From Tridacna crocea (taxonomy: Eukaryota; Mollusca; Bivalvia; Cardiida; Cardiidae), in assembly GCA_943736015.1 (NCBI GenBank), contig OX031068.1:28280296-28344295 (forward strand): DNA of 64,000 nucleotides. The letters are read 5' to 3'. The translations under genes were made by a program, and so were the position numbers. The first letter of the stretch is position 1. Each line of letters opens with the position of its first letter. The notes under the pieces were generated by a model. The model worked only from the letters and a program-made list of their open reading frames with translations. It was not told where the DNA came from and did no database searches. Positions 22,489-35,605 of this stretch are shown in pieces.

Positions 22489-24371
22489 GTGCCAGATACT
22501 CTCCTGCGAAAACATGAAAAATCGACTTGCGGCACATTCCGTAGCAGACGACACCTGTTGCCTAAATCAAATATAGAGATTTTTTTCCGCCCCTTTTCTA
22601 TTACTAGGGCCATTGAATTGGTTACTAACTCAGGAATTGTACCTATTGATCCTTTAAATAAGCAAAGATGATCAATGTATAGTGCAGAAATCCCAGAAAA
22701 TAGTGTCACAAGTGGCTAAAAAAGACAAAAATCAAGCAAAGGGAACTAAATTTTTTTTTTATTATAATTTTTTTTTTTTCAATCCCTTCATACAGTGACG
22801 AGAAAGCCAGTTACGTTGACCACTGACTTGTGTCCCAGTTACGCGCCCCCGAAAACATGGAAAATCGACTTGCGACACATTTCATAGCAGACGACACCTG
22901 AAGCCTAAGTTAAATATAGGGAATTTTTTTTTTCTTTTCTCTTGCTAGGACCATTGAATTGGTTATGATGACTACCATACGCGACTGTTAGGTGCTGCAC
23001 ATGAAATCATAAGATCGACTTTGACACTTTCGGAGGCAACCGATACCTATTGCACAAAGCAAAGAAAGGTAAAACCAAATTTTTCCGTTTTCTTTACCAG
23101 GGTCACCGAAACATTGAAACGGTTTTGGTGACTGCGTGAGTCAGGAGTCTATGTTATGTTTAACCGCCGTGCAAAAATATGAAATTAAAAAAGACGCAAC
23201 CGGTTGCTGTTGCATGAACTTTTTTCACAAAACATTTTCTTGTTTGAAGTATAAAGAAATAGGCCAACAAAATACAGTAAGATGTAAGAATAACTAATAA
23301 TTGAAATAGATAAAAAAAATAAAAAAGATAGAATGGTAAAGTTGAGATTTCAAACTCTGAAAAAAGGGGTCTTGGTGTGGGTGTCTGATCCCTCTTTACC
23401 ATAGAATAGGCTGAAATGATCCGAAAAATAGGCCAAAAGAATACAACAAGATGTAAGAATAACTAATGATTAAAATAGATAAAAAAGATAAAAAGGCAGA
23501 GTGAAGGATTGAAACTCTGGAAAAAGAGGTCTTGGTGCAGATGTCTGATCCTTGTTGACCATAAAATAGGCCGAAATGACCCGAAAAATGACCCGAAAAA
23601 TTAGCATAAAATTATAAACATTTCCTCCCCCCCCCTCTTTTTGATCAGCCGATCAAATCTCGGCCCTCTCTGAAATCGTCCAATCAGGAAGGCTTTTAGG
23701 AAATCATTACGGTATCCTATGAGCCAATCAAATCACAGCCCTCTCTGAAATCGTCCAATCAGAAAAGCCCTAAGAAATTCAGATTAGGCCCAATCAGCTA
23801 ATCAAATCGCAGACACACCCCCAGGATCAGCCAATCACAAAGCTTTAAGCAATTTGAAATGGCGCTCGAAAATATCGATAGAAAACATTGAGCAAAAATC
23901 GGCATTAAAGTGGATTTTAAGTCTTCTTTGAAAGCTTTTATGCAGTCCTAGGCAAACTGCAATGCCTGAACCATCCACACATGCCAGATTTCACTGACAA
24001 TGGGCGCAAATTTAAGAAAACGGGGTGGCAGAAGACCTTGTTTTGGTCTTTTCAAGCACCTTGCAAGAGTGCAAGAGTAGCTTCCCCTGATTCCTATATC
24101 CCTTGATTCGATTCGCTTTTCTAATTCATGCCATGCTGTACATTGATACTTTGAAGATGATCAAAGTACAGTGTAGAAACCCAGAAAAATAATGTCACAA
24201 GTGGCCAAAAAAAGACTGAAAGCTCTCAGTAGCAACTCTTTCCTATTGCATAAATAAAACTCCTACCCATTGCATGCATAAATAAAACAGAGGGAACCTT
24301 TATTTTTTTATTTTTTTCAATCTCTGTTTACGGTGACAAGAAACCCAGTTACGTTGACTACCATCTCGTAG
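22489..24371. repeat. Unit U12 (1883 bp, N type, trimer slot 1)
   Basis: N type, near-copy of U9 at 5645 bp distance, with T-interrupted poly-A and CCGAT at the first box. Confidence 0.95.
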
Positions 24372-26254
24372 GTGCCAGATACTCTCCTGCGAAAACATGA
24401 AAAATCGACTTGCGGCACATTCCGTAGCAGACAACACCTGTTGCCTAAATCAAATATAGAGATTTTTTTCCGCCCCTTTTCTATTACTAGGGCCATTGAA
24501 TTGGTTACTTACTCAGGAATTGCACCTATTGATCCTTTAAATAAGCAAAGATGATCAATGTATAGTGCAGAAATCCCAGAAAATAGTGTCACAAGTGGCT
24601 AAAAAAGACAAAAATCAAGCAAAGGGAACTAAATTTTTTTTTTATTATAATTTTTTTTTTTCAATCCCTTCATACAGTGACGAGAAAGCCAGTTACGTTG
24701 ACCACTGACTTGTGTACCAGTTACCCGCCCCCGAAAACATGGAAAATCGACTTGCGACACATTTCATAGCAGACGACACCTGAAGCCTAAGTTAAATATA
24801 GGGAATTTTTTTTTTTCTTTTCTCTTGCTAGGACCATTGAATTGGTTATGATGACTACCATACGCGACTGTTAGGTGCTGCACATGAAATCATAAGATCG
24901 ACTTTGACACTTTCGGAGGCAACCGATACCTATTGCACAAAGCAAAGAAAGGTAAAACCAAATTTTTCCGTTTTCTTTACCAGGGTCACCGAAAGATTGA
25001 AACGGTTTTGGTGACTGCGTGAGTCAGGAGTCTATGTTATGTTTAACCGCCGTGCAAAAATATGAAATTAAAAAAGACGCAACCGGTTGCTGTTGCATGA
25101 ACTTTTTTCACAAAACATTTTCTTGTTTGAAGTATAAAGAAATAGGCCAACAAAATACAGTAAGATGTAAGAATAACTAATAATTGAAATAGATAAAAAA
25201 AATAAAAAAGATAGAATGGTAAAGTTGAGATTTCAAACTCTGAAAAAAGGGGTCTTGGTGTGGGTGTCTGATCCCTCTTTACCATAGAATAGGCTGAAAT
25301 GATCCGAAAAATAGGCCAAAAGAATACAACAAGATGTAAGAATAACTAATGATTAAAATAGATAAAAAAGATAAAAAGGCAGAGTGAAGGATTGAAACTC
25401 TGGAAAAAGAGGTCTTGGTGCAGATGTCTGATCCTTGTTGACCATAAAATAGGCCGAAATGACCCGAAAAATGACCCGAAAAATTAGCATAAAATTATAA
25501 ACATTTCCTCCCCCCCCCTCTTTTTGATCAGCCGATCAAATCTCGGCCCTCTCTGAAATCGTCCAATCAGGAAGGCTTTTAGGAAATCATTACGGTATCC
25601 TATGAGCCAATCAAATCACAGCCCTCTCTGAAATCGTCCAATCAGAAAAGCCCTAAGAAATTCAGATTAGGCCCAATCAGCTAATCAAATCGCAGACACA
25701 CCCCCAGGATCAGCCAATCACAAAGCTTTAAGCAATTTGAAATGGCGCTCGAAAATATCGATAGAAAACATTGAGCAAAAATCGGCATTAAAGTGGATTT
25801 TAAGTCTTCTTTGAAAGCTTTTATGCAGTCCTAGGCAAACTGCAATGCCTGAACCATCCACACATGCCAGATTTCACTGACAATGGGCGCAAATTTAAGA
25901 AAACGGGGTGGCAGAAGACCTTGTTTTGGTCTTTTCAAGCACCTTGCAAGAGTGCAAGAGTAGCTTCCCCTGATTCCTATATCCCTTGATTCGATTCGCT
26001 TTTCTAATTCATGCCATGCTGTACATTGATACTTTGAAGATGATCAAAGTACAGTGTAGAAACCCAGAAAAATAATGTCACAAGTGGCCAAAAAAAGACT
26101 GAAAGCTCTCAGTAGCAACTCTTTCCTATTGCATAAATAAAACTCCTACCCATTGCATGCATAAATAAAACAGAGGGAACCTTTATTTTTTTATTTTTTT
26201 CAATCTCTGTTTACGGTGACAAGAAACCCAGTTACGTTGACTACCATCTCGTAG
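24372..26254. repeat. Unit U13 (1883 bp, Y type, trimer slot 2)
   Basis: Y type, T-interrupted poly-A, CCGAT. Carries gaaaGattg, a variant otherwise common only in the tetramer domain. Confidence 0.95.
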
Positions 26255-28128
26255 GTGCCAGATACTCTCCTGCGAAAACATGAAAAATCGACTTGCGGCA
26301 CATTCCGTAGCAGACAACACCTGTTGCCTAAATCAAATATAGAGATTTTTTTCCGCCCCTTTTCTATTACTAGGGCCATTGAATTGGTTACTTACTCAGG
26401 AATTGCACCTATTGATCCTTTAAATAAGCAAAGATGATCAATGTATAGTGCAGAAATCCCAGAAAATAGTGTCACAAGTGGCTAAAAAAGACAAAAATCA
26501 AGCAAAGGGAACTAAATTTTTTTTTTATTATAATTTTTTTTTTTTCAATCCCTTCATACAGTGACGAGAAAGCCAGTTACGTTGACCACTGACTTGTGTA
26601 CCAGTTACCCGCCCCCGAAAACATGGAAAATCGACTTGCGACACATTTCATAGCAGACGACACCTGAAGCCTAAGTTAAATATAGGGAATTTTTTTTTTC
26701 TTTTCTCTTGCTAGGACCATTGAATTGGTTATGATGACTACCATACGCGACTGTTAGGTGCTGCACATGAAATCATAAGATCGACTTTGACACTTTCGGA
26801 GGCAACCGATACCTATTGCACAAAGCAAAGAAAGGTAAAACCAAATTTTTCCGTTTTCTTTACCAGGGTCACCGAAACATTGAAACGGTTTTGGTGACTG
26901 CGTGAGTCAGGAGTCTATGTTATGTTTAACCGCCGTGCAAAAATATGAAATTAAAAAAGACGCAACCGGTTGCTGTTGCATGAACTTTTTTCACAAAACA
27001 TTTTCTTGTTTGAAGTATAAAGAAATAGGCCAACAAAATACAGTAAGATGTAAGAATAACTAATAATTGAAATAGATAAAAAAAAAAAAAAAAAGATAGA
27101 ATGGTAAAGTTGAGATTTCAAACTCTGAAAAAAGGGGTCTTGGTGTGGGTGTCTGATCCCTCTTTACCATAGAATAGGCTGAAATGATCCGAAAAATAGG
27201 CCAAAAGAATACAACAAGATGTAAGAATAACTAATGATTAAAATAGATAAAAAAGATAAAAAGGCAGAGTGAAGGATTGAAACTCTGGAAAAAGAGGTCT
27301 TGGTGCAGATGTCTGATCCTTGTTGACCATAAAATAGGCCGAAATGACCCGAAAAATGACCCGAAAAATTAGCATAAAATTATAAACATTTCCTCCCCCC
27401 CCTCTTTTTGATCAGCCAATCAAATCTCGGCCCTCTCTGAAATCGTCCAATCAGGAAGGCTTTTAGGAAATCATTACGGTATCCTATGAGCCAATCAAAT
27501 CACAGCCCTCTCTGAAATCGTCCAATCAGAAAAGCCCTAAGAAATTCAGATTAGGCCCAATCAGCTAATCAAATCGCAGACACACCCCCAGGATCAGCCA
27601 ATCACAAAGCTTTAAGCAATTTGAAATGGCGCTCGAAAATATCGATAGAAAACATTGAGCAAAAATCGGCATTAAAGTGGATTTTAAGTCTTCTTTGAAA
27701 GCTTTTAGGCAAACTGCAATGCCTGAACCATCCACACATGCCAGATTTCACTGACAATGGGCGCAAATTTAAGAAAACGGGGTGGCAGAAGACCTTGTTT
27801 TGGTCTTTTCAAGCACCTTGCAAGAGTGCAAGAGTAGCTTCCCCTGATTCCTATATCCCTTGATTCGATTCGCTTTTCTAATTCATGCCATGCTGTACAT
27901 TGATACTTTGAAGATGATCAAAGTACAGTGTAGAAACCCAGAAAAATAATGTCACAAGTGGCCAAAAAAAGACTGAAAGCTCTCAGTAGCAACTCTTTCC
28001 TATTGCATAAATAAAACTCCTACCCATTGCATGCATAAATAAAACAGAGGGAACCTTTATTTTTTTATTTTTTTCAATCTCTGTTTACGGTGACAAGAAA
28101 CCCAGTTACGTTGACTACCATCTCGTAG
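26255..28128. repeat. Unit U14 (1874 bp, Y type, trimer slot 3, 10-bp deletion)
   Basis: Near-copy of U11 with the same 10-bp deletion in block E (junction after 27706), pure poly-A and CCAAT at the first box, but an intact TATCGATA. Confidence 0.95.
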
Positions 28129-30014
28129 GTGCCAGATACTCTCCTGCGAAAACATGAAAAATCGACTTGCGGCACATTCCGTAGCAGACGACACCTGTTG
28201 CCTAAATCAAATATAGAGATTTTTTTCCGCCCCTTTTCTATTACTAGGGCCATTGAATTGGTTACTAACTCAGGAATTGTACCTATTGATCCTTTAAATA
28301 AGCAAAGATGATCAATGTATAGTGCAGAAATCCCAGAAAATAGTGTCACAAGTGGCTAAAAAAGACAAAAATCAAGCAAAGGGAACTAAATTTTTTTTTT
28401 ATTATAATTTTTTTTTTTTCAATCCCTTCATACAGTGACGAGAAAGCCAGTTACGTTGACCACTGACTTGTGTCCCAGTTACGCGCCCCCGAAAACATGG
28501 AAAATCGACTTGCGACACATTTCATAGCAGACGACACCTGAAGCCTAAGTTAAATATAGGGAATTTTTTTTTTCTTTTCTCTTGCTAGGACCATTGAATT
28601 GGTTATGATGACTACCATACGCGACTGTTAGGTGCTGCACATGAAATCATAAGATCGACTTTGACACTTTCGGAGGCAACCGATACCTATTGCACAAAGC
28701 AAAGAAAGGTAAAACCAAATTTTTCCGTTTTCTTTACCAGGGTCACCGAAACATTGAAACGGTTTTGGTGACTGCGTGAGTCAGGAGTCTATGTTATGTT
28801 TAACCGCCGTGCAAAAATATGAAATTAAAAAAGACGCAACCGGTTGCTGTTGCATGAACTTTTTTCACAAAACATTTTCTTGTTTGAAGTATAAAGAAAT
28901 AGGCCAACAAAATACAGTAAGATGTAAGAATAACTAATAATTGAAATAGATAAAAAAAATAAAAAAGATAGAATGGTAAAGTTGAGATTTCAAACTCTGA
29001 AAAAAGGGGTCTTGGTGTGGGTGTCTGATCCCTCTTTACCATAGAATAGGCTGAAATGATCCGAAAAATAGGCCAAAAGAATACAACAAGATGTAAGAAT
29101 AACTAATGATTAAAATAGATAAAAAAGATAAAAAGGCAGAGTGAAGGATTGAAACTCTGGAAAAAGAGGTCTTGGTGCAGATGTCTGATCCTTGTTGACC
29201 ATAAAATAGGCCGAAATGACCCGAAAAATGACCCGAAAAATTAGCATAAAATTATAAACATTTCCTCCCCCCCCCCCCTCTTTTTGATCAGCCGATCAAA
29301 TCTCGGCCCTCTCTGAAATCGTCCAATCAGGAAGGCTTTTAGGAAATCATTACGGTATCCTATGAGCCAATCAAATCACAGCCCTCTCTGAAATCGTCCA
29401 ATCAGAAAAGCCCTAAGAAATTCAGATTAGGCCCAATCAGCTAATCAAATCGCAGACACACCCCCAGGATCAGCCAATCACAAAGCTTTAAGCAATTTGA
29501 AATGGCGCTCGAAAATATCGATAGAAAACATTGAGCAAAAATCGGCATTAAAGTGGATTTTAAGTCTTCTTTGAAAGCTTTTATGCAGTCCTAGGCAAAC
29601 TGCAATGCCTGAACCATCCACACATGCCAGATTTCACTGACAATGGGCGCAAATTTAAGAAAACGGGGTGGCAGAAGACCTTGTTTTGGTCTTTTCAAGC
29701 ACCTTGCAAGAGTGCAAGAGTAGCTTCCCCTGATTCCTATATCCCTTGATTCGATTCGCTTTTCTAATTCATGCCATGCTGTACATTGATACTTTGAAGA
29801 TGATCAAAGTACAGTGTAGAAACCCAGAAAAATAATGTCACAAGTGGCCAAAAAAAGACTGAAAGCTCTCAGTAGCAACTCTTTCCTATTGCATAAATAA
29901 AACTCCTACCCATTGCATGCATAAATAAAACAGAGGGAACCTTTATTTTTTTATTTTTTTCAATCTCTGTTTACGGTGACAAGAAACCCAGTTACGTTGA
30001 CTACCATCTCGTAG
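28129..30014. repeat. Unit U15 (1886 bp, N type, trimer slot 1)
   Basis: N type matching U9 and U12, with a longer poly-C tract; T-interrupted poly-A and CCGAT. Confidence 0.95.
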
Positions 30015-31897
30015 GTGCCAGATACTCTCCTGCGAAAACATGAAAAATCGACTTGCGGCACATTCCGTAGCAGACAACACCTGTTGCCTAAATCAAATAT
30101 AGAGATTTTTTTCCGCCCCTTTTCTATTACTAGGGCCATTGAATTGGTTACTTACTCAGGAATTGCACCTATTGATCCTTTAAATAAGCAAAGATGATCA
30201 ATGTATAGTGCAGAAATCCCAGAAAATAGTGTCACAAGTGGCTAAAAAAGACAAAAATCAAGCAAAGGGAACTAAATTTTTTTTTTATTATAATTTTTTT
30301 TTTTCAATCCCTTCATACAGTGACGAGAAAGCCAGTTACGTTGACCACTGACTTGTGTACCAGTTACCCGCCCCCGAAAACATGGAAAATCGACTTGCGA
30401 CACATTTCATAGCAGACGACACCTGAAGCCTAAGTTAAATATAGGGAATTTTTTTTTTTCTTTTCTCTTGCTAGGACCATTGAATTGGTTATGATGACTA
30501 CCATACGCGACTGTTAGGTGCTGCACATGAAATCATAAGATCGACTTTGACACTTTCGGAGGCAACCGATACCTATTGCACAAAGCAAAGAAAGGTAAAA
30601 CCAAATTTTTCCGTTTTCTTTACCAGGGTCACCGAAACATTGAAACGGTTTTGGTGACTGCGTGAGTCAGGAGTCTATGTTATGTTTAACCGCCGTGCAA
30701 AAATATGAAATTAAAAAAGACGCAACCGGTTGCTGTTGCATGAACTTTTTTCACAAAACATTTTCTTGTTTGAAGTATAAAGAAATAGGCCAACAAAATA
30801 CAGTAAGATGTAAGAATAACTAATAATTGAAATAGATAAAAAAAATAAAAAAGATAGAATGGTAAAGTTGAGATTTCAAACTCTGAAAAAAGGGGTCTTG
30901 GTGTGGGTGTCTGATCCCTCTTTACCATAGAATAGGCTGAAATGATCCGAAAAATAGGCCAAAAGAATACAACAAGATGTAAGAATAACTAATGATTAAA
31001 ATAGATAAAAAAGATAAAAAGGCAGAGTGAAGGATTGAAACTCTGGAAAAAGAGGTCTTGGTGCAGATGTCTGATCCTTGTTGACCATAAAATAGGCCGA
31101 AATGACCCGAAAAATGACCCGAAAAATTAGCATAAAATTATAAACATTTCCTCCCCCCCCCTCTTTTTGATCAGCCGATCAAATCTCGGCCCTCTCTGAA
31201 ATCGTCCAATCAGGAAGGCTTTTAGGAAATCATTACGGTATCCTATGAGCCAATCAAATCACAGCCCTCTCTGAAATCGTCCAATCAGAAAAGCCCTAAG
31301 AAATTCAGATTAGGCCCAATCAGCTAATCAAATCGCAGACACACCCCCAGGATCAGCCAATCACAAAGCTTTAAGCAATTTGAAATGGCGCTCGAAAATA
31401 TCGATAGAAAACATTGAGCAAAAATCGGCATTAAAGTGGATTTTAAGTCTTCTTTGAAAGCTTTTATGCAGTCCTAGGCAAACTGCAATGCCTGAACCAT
31501 CCACACATGCCAGATTTCACTGACAATGGGCGCAAATTTAAGAAAACGGGGTGGCAGAAGACCTTGTTTTGGTCTTTTCAAGCACCTTGCAAGAGTGCAA
31601 GAGTAGCTTCCCCTGATTCCTATATCCCTTGATTCGATTCGCTTTTCTAATTCATGCCATGCTGTACATTGATACTTTGAAGATGATCAAAGTACAGTGT
31701 AGAAACCCAGAAAAATAATGTCACAAGTGGCCAAAAAAAGACTGAAAGCTCTGAGTAGCAACTCTTTCCTATTGCATAAATAAAACTCCTACCCATTGCA
31801 TGCATAAATAAAACAGAGGGAACCTTTATTTTTTTATTTTTTTCAATCTCTGTTTACGGTGACAAGAAACCCAGTTACGTTGACTACCATCTCGTAG
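30015..31897. repeat. Unit U16 (1883 bp, Y type, trimer slot 2)
   Basis: Y type matching U10 and U13 (T-interrupted poly-A, CCGAT). Late in the unit it has gctctGag, a variant otherwise seen in tetramer slot c (U20, U24, U28). Confidence 0.95.
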
Positions 31898-33778
31898 GTG
31901 CCAGATACTCTCCTGCGAAAACATGAAAAATCGACTTGCGGCACATTCCGTAGCAGACGACACCTGTTGCCTAAATCAAATATAGAGATTTTTTTCCGCC
32001 CCTTTTCTATTACTAGGGCCATTGAATTGGTTACTAACTCAGGAATTGTACCTATTGATCCTTTAAATAAGCAAAGATGATCAATGTATAGTGCAGAAAT
32101 CCCAGAAAATAGTGTCACAAGTGGCTAAAAAAGACAAAAATCAAGCAAAGGGAACTAAATTTTTTTTTATTATAATTTTTCTTTTTTCAATCCCTTCATA
32201 CAGTGACGAGAAAGCCAGTTACGTTGACCACTGACTTGTGTCCCAGTTACCCGCCCCCGAAAACATGGAAAATCGACTTGCGACACATTTCATAGCAGAC
32301 GACACCTGAAGCCTAAGTTAAATATAGGGAATTTTTTTTTTCTTTTCTCTTGCTAGGACCATTGAATTGGTTATGATGACTACCATACGCGACTGTTAGG
32401 TGCTGCACATGAAATCATAAGATCGACTTTGACACTTTCGGAGGCAACCGATACCTATTGCACAAAGCAAAGAAAGGTAAAACCAAATTTTTCCGTTTTC
32501 TTTACCAGGGTCACCGAAATATTGAAACGGTTTTGGTGACTGCGTGAGTCAGGAGTCTATGTTATGTTTAACCGCCGTGCAAAAATATGAAATTAAAAAA
32601 GACGCAACCGGTTGCTGTTGCATGAACTTTTTTCACAAAACATTTTCTTGTTTGAAGTATAAAGAAATAGGCCAACAAAATACAGTAAGATGTAAGAATA
32701 ACTAATAATTGAAATAGATAAAAAAAATAAAAAAGATAGAATGGTAAAGTTGAGATTTCAAACTCTGAAAAAAGGGGTCTTGGTGTGGGTGTCTGATCCC
32801 TCTTTACCATAGAATAGGCTGAAATGATCCGAAAAATAGGCCAAAAGAATACAACAAGATGTAAGAATAACTAATGATTAAAATAGATAAAAAAGATAAA
32901 AAGGCAGAGTGAAGGATTGAAACTCTGGAAAAAGAGGTCTTGGTGCAGATGTCTGATCCTTGTTGACCATAAAATAGGCCGAAATGACCCGAAAAATGAC
33001 CCGAAAAATTAGCATAAAATTATAAACATTTCCTCCCCCCCCTCTTTTTGATCAGCCGATCAAATCTCGGCCCTCTCTGAAATCGTCCAATCAGGAAGGC
33101 TTTTAGGAAATCATTACGGTATCCTATGAGCCAATCAAATCACAGCCCTCTCTGAAATCGTCCAATCAGAAAAGCCCTAAGAAATTCAGATTAGGCCCAA
33201 TCAGCTAATCAAATCGCAGACACACCCCCAGGATCAGCCAATCACAAAGCTTTAAGCAATTTGAAATGGCGCTCGAAAATATCGATAGAAAACATTGAGC
33301 AAAAATCGGCATTAAAGTGGATTTTAAGTCTTCTTTGAAAGCTTTTATGCAGTCCTAGGCAAACTGCAATGCCTGAACCATCCACACATGCCAGATTTCA
33401 CTGACAATGGGCGCAAATTTAAGAAAACGGGGTGGCAGAAGACCTTGTTTTGGTCTTTTCAAGCACCTTGCAAGAGTGCAAGAGTAGCTTCCCCTGATTC
33501 CTATATCCCTTGATTCGATTCGCTTTTCTAATTCATGCCATGCTGTACATTGATACTTTGAAGATGATCAAAGTACAGTGTAGAAACCCAGAAAAATAAT
33601 GTCACAAGTGGCCAAAAAAAGACTGAAAGCTCTCAGTAGCAACTCTTTCCTATTGCATAAATAAAACTCCTACCCATTGCATGCATAAATAAAACAGAGG
33701 GAACCTTTATTTTTTTATTTTTTTCAATCTCTGTTTACAGTGACAAGAAACCCAGTTACGTTGACTACCATCTCGTAG
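31898..33778. repeat. Unit U17 (1881 bp, N/Y hybrid)
   Basis: N type at +139 but with gtCcc followed by tacCcgcc, mixing N and Y states. It has T-interrupted poly-A, a C in the second T tract and gaaaTattg. It ends with tttacAgtg. This is the last unit before the tetramer domain. Confidence 0.95.
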
Positions 33779-35605
33779 GTGCCAGATACTCTCCTGCGAA
33801 AACATGAAAAATCGACTTGCGGCACATTCCGTAGCAGACAACACCTGTTGCCTAAATCAAATATAGAGATTTTTTTCCGCCCCTTTTCTATTACTAGGGC
33901 CATTGAATTGGTTACTAACTCAGGAATTGTACCTATTGATCCTTTAGATAAGCAAAGATGATCAATGTATAGTGCAGAAATCCCAGAAAATAGTGTCACA
34001 AGTGGCTAAAAAAGACAAAAATCAAGCAAAGGGAACTAAATTTTTTTTTTATTATAATTTTTTTTTTTTCAATCCCTTCATACAGTGACGAGAAAGCCAG
34101 TTACGTTGACCACTGACTTCTGTCCCAGTTACGCGCCCCCGAAAACATGGAAAATCGACTTGCGACACATTTCATAGCAGACGACACGTGAAGCCTAAGT
34201 TAAATATAGGGATTTTTTTTTTTCTTTTCTCTTGCTAGGACCATTGAATTGGTTATGATGACTACCATACGCGACTGTTAGGTGCTGCACATGAAATCAT
34301 AAGATCGACTTTGACACCCCAGAAAATCCCATTTTCTTTACCAGTGTCACCGAAACATTGAAACGGTTTTGGTGACTGCGTGAGTCAGGAGTCTATGTTA
34401 TGTTTAACCGCCGTGCAAAAATATGAAATTAAAAAAGACGCAACCGGTTGCTGTTGCATGAACTTTTTTCACAAAACATTTTCTTGTTTGAAGTATAAAG
34501 AAATAGGCCAACAAAATACAGTAAGATGTAAGAATAACTAATAATTGAAATAGATAAAAAAAAAAAAAAGATAGAATGGTAAAGTTGAGATTTCAAACTC
34601 TGAAAAAAGGGGTCTTGGTGATCCCTCTTTACCATAGAATAGGCTGAAATGATCCGAAAAATAGGCCAAAAGAATACAACAAGATGTAAGAATAACTAAT
34701 GATTAAAATAGATAAAAAAGATAAAAAGGCAGAGTGAAGGATTGAAACTCTGGAAAAAGAGGTCTTGGTGCAGATGTCTGATCCTTGTTGACCATAAAAT
34801 AGGCCGAAATGACCCGAAAAATGACCCGAAAAATTAGCATAAAATTATAAACATTTCCTCCCCACCCCCTCTTTTTGATCAGCCAATCAAATCTCGGCCC
34901 TCTCTGAAATCGTCCAATCAGGAAGGCTTTTACGAAATCATTACGGTATCCTATGAGCCAATCAAATCACAGCCCTCTCTGAAATCGTCCAATCAGAAAA
35001 GCCCTAAGAAATTCAGATTAGGCCCAATCAGCTAATCAAATCGCAGACACACCCCCAGGATCAGCCAATCACAAAGCTTTAAGCAATTTGAAATGGCGCT
35101 CGAAAATATCGATAGAAAACATTGAGCAAAAATCGGCATTAAAGTGGATTTTAAGTCTTCTTTGAAAGCTTTTATGCAGTCCTAGGCAAACTGCAATGCC
35201 TGAACCATCCACACATGCCAGATTTCACTGACAATGGGCGCAAATTTAAGAAAACGGGGTGGCAGAAGACCTTGTTTTGGTCTTTTCAAGCACCTTGCAA
35301 GAGTGCAAGAGTAGCTTCCTCTGATTCCTATATCCCTTGATTCGATTCGCTTTTCTAATTCATGCCATGCTGTACATTGATACTTTGAAGATGATCAAAG
35401 TACAGTGTAGAAACCCAGAAAAATAATGTCACAAGTGGCCAAAAAAAGACTGAAAGCTCTCAGTAGCAACTCTTTCCTATTGCATAAATAAAACTCCTAC
35501 CCATTGCATGCATAAATAAAACAGAGGGAACCTTTATTTTTTTATTTTTTTCAATCTCTGTTTACGGTGACAAGAAACCCAGTTACGTTGACTACCATCT
35601 CGTAG
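33779..35605. repeat. Unit U18 (1827 bp, N type, short)
   Basis: N type with ttaGat. In block A3, 60 bp are replaced by 14 bp at 34318-34331, and 10 bp are lost after 34620 in block C1; U22 has the same lesions. It also has an A-interrupted poly-C (34864), ttttaCgaa (34933) and gcttccTctg. Confidence 0.95.

Larger units (their letters stand above)
16844..31897. repeat. Trimeric higher-order repeat domain (U9-U16, period ~5.64 kb)
   Basis: The order is N, Y, Y(deletion) in U9-U11 and again in U12-U14, then N, Y in U15-U16. The first two slots have a T-interrupted poly-A and CCGAT at the first CCAAT position. The third slot (U11, U14) has pure poly-A, CCAAT and the same 10-bp deletion, with junctions after 22066 and 27706, exactly 5640 bp apart. 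The third trimer breaks off: U17 is an N/Y hybrid instead of a deleted Y unit. Confidence 0.88.
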
